A stretch of DNA of 64,000 nt from the NCBI GenBank assembly GCA_046542845.1, contig JBKHAN010000006.1:15382-79381 (forward strand). Direction: 5' to 3'. Source of the stretch: SKKC01 sp046542845. Lineage in GTDB: Bacteria; Spirochaetota; Spirochaetia; DSM-27196; SKKC01. The notes beneath the pieces are model-generated. The model searched no databases and had not been told where the DNA came from. It saw only the letters and a program-made list of their open reading frames with translations. Below, one piece after another: positions 18,805 to 26,538 of the stretch (positions are counted from its first letter, which is position 1; every line of letters starts with the position of its first letter). Position numbers and translations under genes: made by a program.

Positions 18805-20114
18805 TATTCATCCCTCAGCACGTCTGCGGGCCGTACGCGGCTGGCCCGCAGGCTGGCCATCCAGGCTGCGGTCACCGATGCCACAATCGCAAACAGAACG
18901 ATTCCAAAGACTTCGAAGAAGAAAAGTTCGACCGGTATATCCCGAAGAAAGAACATCGTCGAGGCAAAGCCGCGGTTAAAGGGTGCCGATAGCCCGAGGC
19001 TACGTTCGAGCAGACCGACGAAACCCATAAAAAAAGATTCGGCAAACGAGACAATGCCATTCACATGCTGCGAGACAAGCAACCCTATGAGCAGCCCCGA
19101 TGCCGAACCAATCGATCCAATCACAAAACCCTCGATTACGAACACCGCCTGAACGTCTGCCGGTGCAGCTCCCATACCTTTGAGTATGGCAATCTCGTCC
19201 GAGCGTTCGTGTACGCTTCGCCGCAGGCTCTGATAGATGTTCGCACCAACGACGACGAAAATCAGCCCCAGCAGCGCGGTCATAATGAGCTTTTCGGTCC
19301 TGAGTGCACTGAACATGGAACGGTTATATTCCCGCCAGCTGCGAATCCCTGTCGCGGCACCCTCCGGCAACAGGCGCTCGATTCCATCGCGGGCCTGTCG
19401 GTCGCCGAAGCGGTCTGCAAGCTTGATGCCGATAAAGCGGTCCTCAGAGCCGACCGCAAAGAGCTCCGCTGCAGTGTCAAGGCTTATGAAAGCAAGACTC
19501 AGATCGTACTCGTAAAAACCGGTGCGAAAGCTCCCGACAACCTCGAGTGATGCCTCGCGGGGGGCGCGTCCACCCCCACGCGACTCACCAAGCGTTATGA
19601 CGGGTACTTCGTCCCCGATCCGCACTCCGAGGGCTCTCCGTAATTCTTCTCCGAGCAGCACGGTGCCGGTACGGTCAAAGTCCAGCGTTCCGCTTACACG
19701 CTCGACGGTCGCCGCAAAACCCGAGTCGCGCTCAAGGACATCCGCCGGCAGCCCGCGGAATGAAACTCCGCGGGTGGTTTCGAAGAACCCGTGCACGATC
19801 CCTTCGAGGTCAGCCACCGGGGTCGCCGAGAGCACTCCGGGTACGTCTGCGATCTCGTCCTCGGTCAGGTCATGATCCGCAAGCGAGCTTCCGTACGCCC
19901 GCAGGTGGTAACTGTTGACCTCGAGCATCGCTTCTATCGTTCCCAGCTGAAATCCGTTCATTATGCTCAGAATAATGACAAGCGCCGCTACCCCGGCCGC
20001 GATCCCGAGTACGCTCAGGCGTGAGGCTGTGTTTCCGTCGCTTTCGCGGCGCGACTGTATATGACGGCCCGACACAAGCAGAAGCCAGCGCAGGCGATTA
20101 AAAGACGCGTTCAC
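18804..20114 (-). CDS. Lipoprotein-exporter-type ABC permease (LolC/FtsX family)
   Basis: A 436-residue permease with the same layout as the second permease: a membrane segment near residues 30-50 (GIAAGVAALVIILSIMNGF), a periplasmic domain and three C-terminal segments with an FtsX core (EIAILKGMGAAPADVQ). The start is taken as the GTG at 20114, because GGGAGAGG lies 6 bases before it. An upstream ATG at 20153 would add 13 residues and lie deep in the preceding gene. The chosen start still overlaps the preceding gene by 17 bases. Together with lolD and the second permease it forms a complete Lol-type exporter. Confidence 0.88.
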   Translation of the reverse strand: MNASFNRLRWLLLVSGRHIQSRRESDGNTASRLSVLGIAAGVAALVIILSIMNGFQLGTIEAMLEVNSYHLRAYGSSLADHDLTEDEIADVPGVLSATPVADLEGIVHGFFETTRGVSFRGLPADVLERDSGFAATVERVSGTLDFDRTGTVLLGEELRRALGVRIGDEVPVITLGESRGGGRAPREASLEVVGSFRTGFYEYDLSLAFISLDTAAELFAVGSEDRFIGIKLADRFGDRQARDGIERLLPEGAATGIRSWREYNRSMFSALRTEKLIMTALLGLIFVVVGANIYQSLRRSVHERSDEIAILKGMGAAPADVQAVFVIEGFVIGSIGSASGLLIGLLVSQHVNGIVSFAESFFMGFVGLLERSLGLSAPFNRGFASTMFFLRDIPVELFFFEVFGIVLFAIVASVTAAWMASLRASRVRPADVLRDE

Positions 20115-21249
20115 GGACAACCTCTCCCTGTTCCAGAACCGCTTCACGGACACGTCGGCCCTCCCGAAACTCTATGCGCAGCGCGGGCTCACCGTCGACG
20201 TACCGCGTCTCAAGCGTGGTTTCATCCTCTGAATGCTCGCGGAGGACGATCGGAACGCCGTCACGTGAACGCAGTGACCGGACAAGCTCTCCATCGTCTG
20301 AATAGGTAAACAGCTGCAGTTCGCTCGACCCGTCGCTGCGCTCAAGTTCTTCCCTCACCAGCAGGTCGTCTTCGTACAACATACGCTGCTCGGAGACCGT
20401 TTCTCCGTCGCGATCCGTACGCCGCGCGATCACGCGACCTTCCGGGTCAAACCGCAGGGTCTCGGTTGTCGACTCTTCGGCGTCGAATCGCATCTGTTCT
20501 TCGAGAACCGGGCCGGTGCGATCCCCTCCCGCACGCCACGCCAGTCGCTCCTCCTCGTACAACTCACCGTCCCTGTACACCTCAACCCTGACCAGACGCG
20601 AATCATCGTTATACCGAATAAACAGGTCTTCCCGGCCGTCAAAATGCCACTCCTCTACCAGGCGTTCACCGTAAAACATATACTCGCTCGAGCGTTGAAG
20701 CCCGGACTCGTACAAGCGGGTCACCGACCGTAACCTGCCGTCGGTCCGGTATCGATACAGCTCCCGGTACGATTCGTCCGGGTTCCGGTGTTCTGTTCGC
20801 ACCTCAAGGAGACGCGAGTCGACGTACCGGTAGCGCCGCTCTTCGCGCAGACCATCCGAGTCGTGGACCACAACACGATCGACAAGCCCTCCTCCCGTGT
20901 AGAGACGCTCGATATACCCGTCTTCCTGTATCTCGCGTTCCCGGATACGCCGACCATTCCGGATATCGATGACGCTTTGTGCCTCGGGCCCGTCAGGGCC
21001 TTCGAGCACGCGCTCGAAGCGTTGCGTCGAGTCGCCCGGCGCGGTCTCACTGGAAATTCGCAGGACGTAGGGAACCTGGTCCACCGGCGGGCGTTCAGAC
21101 GAAACCGCTCCAATCTGCTCGAGCGTCATGCCGACAGCGTTCGATCGATACAGTCCTTCGGACAGAGCGGACAGCGGCAGTACCGCCCCGAATACAACGG
21201 ATACGCACAACGCGGTGAATGCAATCGCAGATCTGCCCGGTATGATCAT
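20098..21249 (-). CDS. Exported charged-repeat protein (YD/YwqK-like repeats), unknown function
   Basis: A 383-residue protein with an N-terminal signal peptide (IAFTALCVSVVFGAVLPLSALS). The mature part is a run of roughly 20-residue beta-hairpin units rich in Arg, Glu, Asp and Tyr, for example YRYRTDGRLRSVTRLYESG and FYGERLVEEWHFDGREDL. Such units resemble RHS/YD or YwqK/MORN-type repeats, which form long beta sheets. No catalytic motif is visible. It starts 4 bases after the ftsY stop and overlaps the Lol permease start, so it belongs to the same operon. A surface or envelope role is likely but unproven. Confidence 0.7.
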   Translation of the reverse strand: MIIPGRSAIAFTALCVSVVFGAVLPLSALSEGLYRSNAVGMTLEQIGAVSSERPPVDQVPYVLRISSETAPGDSTQRFERVLEGPDGPEAQSVIDIRNGRRIREREIQEDGYIERLYTGGGLVDRVVVHDSDGLREERRYRYVDSRLLEVRTEHRNPDESYRELYRYRTDGRLRSVTRLYESGLQRSSEYMFYGERLVEEWHFDGREDLFIRYNDDSRLVRVEVYRDGELYEEERLAWRAGGDRTGPVLEEQMRFDAEESTTETLRFDPEGRVIARRTDRDGETVSEQRMLYEDDLLVREELERSDGSSELQLFTYSDDGELVRSLRSRDGVPIVLREHSEDETTLETRYVDGEPALRIEFREGRRVREAVLEQGEVVRERVF

Positions 21250-21253
21250 AAGA

Positions 21254-22153
21254 TCAGTCGTCTTCGGTCGTATCGCCGTCGATATCTCCGATGAGCCTTC
21301 CGAGGTAATCGCGCGTCGAAAATGGTACAAGATCGCCGTATGTCTCGCCCGTGCCGAGAAATGCGAAGGGAATCTCGAGGGAACGGGAAATCTGCACCGC
21401 GATACCGCCTTTCGCAGTGGAATCGTATTTCGCGAGAACGGCTGCGTCGACACCGACTGCTTCGTGAAACAGCTCCGCCTGGCGGAAACCATTCTGTCCC
21501 GTAGTAGAATCGATTACCATGACTTTGCGGTAATGCGCCGGGTCTATCTGCCGACGAACCACTTTGTCAATCTTCGAAAGCTGAGCGACCAGATCGCTGC
21601 GCGTATGCATGCGGCCCGCAGTGTCGGCGATAACCAGACGCTCTCCGCGAGCGTTCGCGCTCTCGAGGGCGTCAAAAATAACTGCTGCAGGATCGGCGTT
21701 CTGCCCCTGCTGAACGACCCTGATCCCGAGACGCTCTCCGTGGGTCACGAGTTGCTGAACGGCCGCAGCGCGAAACGTATCACCCGCAGCGAGTACCACG
21801 CCCTCGACTCCGCAGACATCCCGATAGTATTTCGCGAGCTTCGCACAGGAGGTCGTCTTACCGGTTCCGTTGACCCCGAGAACCAGATACAGCGTCAACG
21901 GCGCGTCGGAATCGGGCCTCAGATCAACGGCTCGCACCGACTGCGAAAGCCGATCTGCAAGCACCTTCAGAATTGCATCGCGGTCCGAAGCGCGGGCTGC
22001 TTCTGCCTCCACGTCCTCGACGATTTCCGCGGCAAGTCTTGACCCGACATCTGCCTCGATCAGGACGTCTTCCAGACGTTCCATGAGCGCTGTGTCGACT
22101 TTAGAACCAGTGAACAGAGCTCGAATTTTCGCACCAAGACCGGTTTTTTTCAT
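21254..22153 (-). CDS. ftsY: Signal recognition particle receptor FtsY
   Basis: A 299-residue SRP GTPase receptor that docks ribosome-SRP complexes at the inner membrane. The N domain (about 1-85) is followed by the G domain: G1 GVNGTGKTTSCAKLAKYY, the insertion region AAGDTFRAAAVQQL, G3 DTAGR and G4 AKYDSTAKGG, where TKxD is more usual. The acidic A domain found in E. coli FtsY is absent, as in many other bacteria. The ATG at 22153 is preferred; a TTG at 22174 would overlap the upstream stop by 4 bases and is possible. The gene sits between two exported-protein genes in the prfB-to-Lol run. Confidence 0.96.
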   Translation of the reverse strand: MKKTGLGAKIRALFTGSKVDTALMERLEDVLIEADVGSRLAAEIVEDVEAEAARASDRDAILKVLADRLSQSVRAVDLRPDSDAPLTLYLVLGVNGTGKTTSCAKLAKYYRDVCGVEGVVLAAGDTFRAAAVQQLVTHGERLGIRVVQQGQNADPAAVIFDALESANARGERLVIADTAGRMHTRSDLVAQLSKIDKVVRRQIDPAHYRKVMVIDSTTGQNGFRQAELFHEAVGVDAAVLAKYDSTAKGGIAVQISRSLEIPFAFLGTGETYGDLVPFSTRDYLGRLIGDIDGDTTEDD

Positions 22154-22170
22154 GCTTCTACAGCCCGTTG

Positions 22171-23598
22171 TCAATCTGAGTGATAGTATCTGCCTGCCTG
22201 TATGTAGCGGGCAAGTTGCACAAATGAGTTTATCAGAAGCCCGCCGCTCACGACGACCCCTGCCGCCTGGGCTGTTTGTATCGTAGCGAGATACTCACCC
22301 CGTTGCCTGACCTCCTCCGGGGGTATAGCCTGGTTTCCAAGAATATAGGCGACCTCGCTCCGAAAAACCCCGCCGAGCATAAGCGGCACAGGTACGCTCA
22401 GCGCGAACCATCCGAGCGAACGATAGAAGCCCTCGCGACGGTCGATCAGTTCCTGCCGGGGATCACGGTCCACTTCGACAAGCGTGACGACCCGTTCCGA
22501 CGGACCGCTCGTGTTCACCACAAAACGTTGTGGCTGAAACCCCTCGCGTCGCAGTTCCGCTGTCCGAGGGCCGGCCGGTCTGTCCAGCGTGAACGGTGTT
22601 TGGCCTACGTATTCGGCACCGAGGTACAGGTCTGCCCCCGCGGGTTCACTGACAATTCGAAGCGGCTCCCGCGTGCTTCGCTCGAGAACGGCGCCAACGT
22701 CGCGCTGCTCACCGGTATCGAGGCGCAGCTCCGTCTCGAAGTCGCGATAACCCGGCGAAGTCACGCGTATGTCATACAGGCCCGGGTCCGCGTACGGAAG
22801 CGTTACCCTTCCGAATCCTGAAAGCGCTCCGTTAACGAAAACCGCCGCGTCGGTGCTCCCGGATTCAACGGTCAGGGAGGCAAACTCACGACCGAGAAGA
22901 AGGCGCGCCAGTTGCTGAGCGAGCGGTTCCACCTCGTCGTTCACGTCTTCGGGACGCAGCAGGAGCGATGGAAGCATGAGCGAGTCCTGTGTCACCGAGC
23001 GGTAGAGACCCAGTCGGACAACGAGATAACCGTCGTCGTAGCCCAGTCTGCCCGAAATCAGCAGGTCGACGTCGGGGGGGTCGCCGCCGTCGGGAAGGCC
23101 TCGGTCCGGGATCTGCTCCTCCTCAAAGCGCAGGGGTACGCGGTCCTGTATTTCGATATCGCCGGGTCTCGTTGCCAGGAGCGCGTCGCGACGCTCGCGA
23201 AGCTCGCGTATCTCCCCGGCAATCTCGTCCAGCCGTTGCGGCGCATCCTCTGAGCGGTCAAAGAGAAGCTCGTCTCGCGCCGCGATCCGCGAACTGATAT
23301 CAGCCTCGATCGATGCGACCGCGTCGTGTATCAGAACGGTCGCGTATGCGTCGCGTTCGGACCGGTCCTGTACTCGTTCCGGTGCTTCAACGAGGCGCTC
23401 CTGCAACAACCGCGGGAGGCTCAGTGCCACATATTGATACTCGGGAGGTACGCCATCCAAAGCCAGCGCTGCGAAAGCGACACTCAAGTGTTCGCGGTCA
23501 TCCCCCGGGAGGTCATCTGCTTCGACGGATCGCGCTGCGATTACGAGGACCAGGGCTGCCCCCGCTACTGCCGCACGGCGGAGAAACCGGGCGCTCAC
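22171..23598 (-). CDS. Exported PEGA-domain protein
   Basis: A 475-residue protein with a signal peptide (AAVAGAALVLVIAARSVEA). A helical, Arg/Glu-rich segment near 100-150 may be a coiled coil. Two PEGA-like domains follow: SLTVESGSTDAAVFVNGALSG and LRIVSEPAGADLYLGAEYVG with GQTPFTLDRPAG. PEGA domains are small beta folds common in spirochaete envelope proteins. A hydrophobic segment near the C-terminus (GWFALSVPVPLMLGGVF) suggests membrane attachment. It begins with GTG overlapping the regulator stop as GTGA. The function is unknown. Confidence 0.75.
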   Translation of the reverse strand: MSARFLRRAAVAGAALVLVIAARSVEADDLPGDDREHLSVAFAALALDGVPPEYQYVALSLPRLLQERLVEAPERVQDRSERDAYATVLIHDAVASIEADISSRIAARDELLFDRSEDAPQRLDEIAGEIRELRERRDALLATRPGDIEIQDRVPLRFEEEQIPDRGLPDGGDPPDVDLLISGRLGYDDGYLVVRLGLYRSVTQDSLMLPSLLLRPEDVNDEVEPLAQQLARLLLGREFASLTVESGSTDAAVFVNGALSGFGRVTLPYADPGLYDIRVTSPGYRDFETELRLDTGEQRDVGAVLERSTREPLRIVSEPAGADLYLGAEYVGQTPFTLDRPAGPRTAELRREGFQPQRFVVNTSGPSERVVTLVEVDRDPRQELIDRREGFYRSLGWFALSVPVPLMLGGVFRSEVAYILGNQAIPPEEVRQRGEYLATIQTAQAAGVVVSGGLLINSFVQLARYIQAGRYYHSD

Positions 23599-24005
23599 AG
23601 GTACTCCCGCTTTCCGGCAGCTTTGCGCACTGCGCTGACGATGCGCTCTGAACGGAATGGCTTTACCACGAAGTCACGGGCACCAAGCTGTATGGCCCGA
23701 ATTATCAGCTTCTGTTCGTCCATGGCACTGCACATGACAACGCGTGCCGACGGATCGATACGCATGAGCCGACCAAGCGCGGTTATTCCGTCCATATGGG
23801 GCATCGCGATATCGAGCAGGACGACGTTGGGCTTATGAGTCTGATACATGGTCAACGCATCCCGACCGTTATACGCCTCGGCGACGATGACTATATCGGT
23901 TCCCGACAGGGCGTCGCGGATCGCCTCACGCATAAAGGCGAGGTCATCCACGACGAGAACCCTGATTGGTGTATGCCCGGCTGCGGACGTCCCGATATGT
24001 GTCAT
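23595..24005 (-). CDS. CheY-like single-domain response regulator
   Basis: A 136-residue receiver domain with no output domain. The acidic pair is D20-D21 (VVDDL), the phosphoacceptor is Asp65 in LLDIAMPHMDG, the switch residue is Ser93 and the conserved Lys is in FVVKPF. Stand-alone receivers act on flagellar motors or as phosphorelay intermediates. No histidine kinase or chemotaxis gene lies nearby, so its partner is elsewhere. The ATG at 24005 lies 2 bases beyond the prfB stop. An upstream ATG at 24047 would extend into prfB and add residues unrelated to the family. Confidence 0.92.
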   Translation of the reverse strand: MTHIGTSAAGHTPIRVLVVDDLAFMREAIRDALSGTDIVIVAEAYNGRDALTMYQTHKPNVVLLDIAMPHMDGITALGRLMRIDPSARVVMCSAMDEQKLIIRAIQLGARDFVVKPFRSERIVSAVRKAAGKREYL

Positions 24006-24007
24006 TG

Positions 24008-25118
24008 CTATTCCACCGTAGCCGGCTCCCATTGTACCCGCAACCACGCCTCAATGAACTCGTCAATATCGCCGTCCATGACCGCATCCACGTTTGAGGT
24101 CTCCGCCTTGGTGCGGTGGTCCTTCACCATGGTGTAGGGTTGAAACACGTAGCTTCTGATCTGATTCCCCCAGGAGATGTTTTTCTTCTCGGCGGCCTTT
24201 GCGTCCTGCTCCGCCTCGCGTTCAAGTCGATAATACTCGTAGAGGCGACTTCGCAGCACCTTCATGGCCGTCGACCGGTTCTTGTGCTGGCTTCGTTCGC
24301 TCTGACACTGCACGACGATGCCGGTCGGCAAGTGGGTCATGCGCACCGCGCTGTCGGTCTTGTTGACGTGCTGTCCGCCGGCGCCCTGTGCCCGGTAGGT
24401 GTCCACCCGCAACTCATCGGGCTTGATATCGACCTCTATATCGTCTTCGATAACGGGACTGACGTAGACCGAGGCGAAGGATGTGTGTCGTCTGCCGCTT
24501 GAATCAAAGGGAGAAATCCGGACAAGCCGGTGTACCCCCGTCTCTGCTTTCAGATAGCCGTAGGCGTATTCGCCGGTTACCTCAAGCGTCACTGACTTGA
24601 CCCCACCTTCGGCTTCGAGAAATTCGATGGTCTGGTACTTGTAGTCGTGCGAATCGAGCCAGCGCGTATACATTCGCAGAAGCATGGATGTCCAGTCGCA
24701 AGCCTCCGTGCCGCCTGCGCCTGAGTGTATGGTCAGGAATGCCGGGCTGGCATCTGTTTCGTCGCTCAGCAGTTCGAGAACCCGAAGCTTTTCGTAGCGC
24801 GCCTGCATCTGCTGTAACTGGGCTCGAAGCTCGTCGGCAGTCGCCTGGTCGCCTTCGTCCTGCGCGAGTTCGAGCAGATCCAGTACATCCTGACTCTCGG
24901 TCTTCAAAGCCTCCCACGGCAGAAGCCGGTTCTGCAGACGTTTCAGATCCGACATGACCTGTTCAGCTCGTTCGCGATCGTTCCAGAGATCCGGTACGGC
25001 GCTTTTCTCTTCGAGCTCCTGAATACGGTACCTTATCGTATCCGGGTCAAAGAGACCTCCAGGTGGCAAGGATGTCTTCGTGCAGGCGAACGACCTGGTC
25101 TTTCAGTTCTTCAAACAT
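24008..25118 (-). CDS. prfB: Peptide chain release factor 2, with programmed +1 frameshift
   Basis: Release factor 2 ends translation at UGA and UAA. The zero frame from the ATG at 25118 runs 23 codons to an in-frame TGA at 25049-25047, followed by C. Translation must slip +1 at CTT TGA C to enter the long frame. The combined product is 369 residues, close to E. coli RF2 (365). The stop-recognition tripeptide SPF is in VRISPFDSSG and the peptidyl-release motif GGQ is in GAGGQHVNK. An AGGAG site precedes the ATG. It is the first gene of the long minus-strand run. Confidence 0.97.
25043..25062 (-). promoter_or_regulatory. Programmed +1 frameshift site of prfB
   Basis: The minus strand reads GGAGG, then TCT, then the slippery CTT TGA C. 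This is the known bacterial RF2 autoregulation signal: an internal Shine-Dalgarno-like element, three spacer bases, and a UGA stop in a poor context that is decoded as +1 when RF2 is scarce. Position 25049-25047 is the UGA. The shift joins Leu23 to Asp of the DPDTIRYR frame. Confidence 0.95.
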
Positions 25119-25267
25119 GGATGTACGCTCCTGTGTATGATCAGTGCGGGTGACCGATCCGTATAATCTACCCGGTAATCTCGCATATGATACCCATGAG
25201 AGCCAAGGAGGACCACTGCAGAGATGGGTGGTTTTCGCCGATGAACAGAAAAAGAAGGAGTGTACGA

Positions 25268-26536
25268 GTGCAGAGGTCGCTATTGTCCCGTCGTTCGGCG
25301 TTTATATCCATCATGTTCCTGTTTTCGCTTTTTTCGATTCAGGCCGATGGGACCGCGGCGGTTCCCGAGCAACTCGCGATAGGGGTGCGCGGCGGTGAAG
25401 TTCGCTTGCGCTGGCGCATTCCCGATATGTACGAGCAGCGTTTCTTTGTCTTTATGCACGACGAACCTGTTACCGGGGAAAACATTGGCGAGGCACAGCT
25501 TGTCGCGGTCCTGCCCGCAGGGAGCGAACAGTATACCGAGCAGGTCGAAGAACGCGGCGAGTACCATTTCGCCGTTGTGACCGAAGACGAGAATCGCGAG
25601 CCGTCGAACAGTGTCCTGCCCGGCGAGAACGCGACCGAGCGTGCCGTACTGGTAACCCTGGAGCCCTCCGATCCGGGGCAACAGGCAGAGCCCGAGGAAG
25701 TGCTGAGCATGCGTGCGGTGCCTCAGGGTGACAGCGTGCGTCTGAGCGTGAGAACGAGCAGCGAGACGGTAAGCATCATCATACTCAGGACGCTCGAACA
25801 GCCCGAATCGGGTACCGACATGCACCAGTCCTATCACGTTGTGGGTCGTGCCGAAGGTACGACCGTAGAGCTTCAGGACGAGCTTGTACCGGGCATCCCG
25901 GCCTGGTACACGGCAGTCAAATCAGACGCGTTTGATGAAGGACGCTTCCCGGAGCTGCGCGCGGGTGTGAACACGCTCCGGTCTGCCGTTTCAACGGGAC
26001 CGGCCATGCCCGCGCCGCCCGTTAATACACGCATCGGGAGCGAGCGTACCCTCAGGCGTGAAACGATCCTGGACATCCGTTCGGACCTGGGTATCCACTC
26101 TGACCGCGAGGTGCCACCGCCTGCGCTTGAACGTGTTCAGCCTGTCGCCCTTAACGAGCGCACAAGAGCCGCGGTGGAGCGTATGGTGTCGACATTCACC
26201 GAGCAATCGCGGAGGGACGAACAGCTTCCCGCAGCGCGGCCAACGGTGGATGAAGCCTTATCCGTCGAAAACAGCCATCTTCGACAGATAACAGAAATGT
26301 GGGCCCGGACGGGGGACAGCGAGCGCGCCACCATGGATCTGCGCCTCTTGCTCGCTCACGAGGCTGCGGGCAGCGAGAGCGCAACGGCCAGATACTACCT
26401 TGGACGAAGCGAGTACGAACGGGGTAATGCGCGGGAAGCGCTGTATCAATTTCTTCTCGTCGACGGCGACGAGGCTCGAGACAGCCTCAGGTGGATCAGA
26501 GCGATACTCGACGAAGGTCTCGCGAGCACACCGTAG
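25268..26536 (+). CDS. Exported protein with FnIII-like and C-terminal TPR-like regions
   Basis: A 422-residue product that I do not recognise as a named family. The GTG at 25268 follows AAGGAG at 7 bases and opens a signal peptide (SAFISIMFLFSLFSIQADG). Residues about 30-110 form a fibronectin-type-III-like beta domain (GGEVRLRWRIPDMYEQRFFVF). A second similar domain follows near 135-215. The C-terminal 90 residues look helical and repeat-like (SATARYYLGRSEYERGNAREALYQF), typical of a TPR. An ATG at 25187 would add 27 hydrophilic residues and bury the signal peptide. It is convergent with the GH57 gene, with 2 bases between stops. Confidence 0.7.
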   Translation: MQRSLLSRRSAFISIMFLFSLFSIQADGTAAVPEQLAIGVRGGEVRLRWRIPDMYEQRFFVFMHDEPVTGENIGEAQLVAVLPAGSEQYTEQVEERGEYHFAVVTEDENREPSNSVLPGENATERAVLVTLEPSDPGQQAEPEEVLSMRAVPQGDSVRLSVRTSSETVSIIILRTLEQPESGTDMHQSYHVVGRAEGTTVELQDELVPGIPAWYTAVKSDAFDEGRFPELRAGVNTLRSAVSTGPAMPAPPVNTRIGSERTLRRETILDIRSDLGIHSDREVPPPALERVQPVALNERTRAAVERMVSTFTEQSRRDEQLPAARPTVDEALSVENSHLRQITEMWARTGDSERATMDLRLLLAHEAAGSESATARYYLGRSEYERGNAREALYQFLLVDGDEARDSLRWIRAILDEGLASTP

Positions 26537-26538
26537 GA

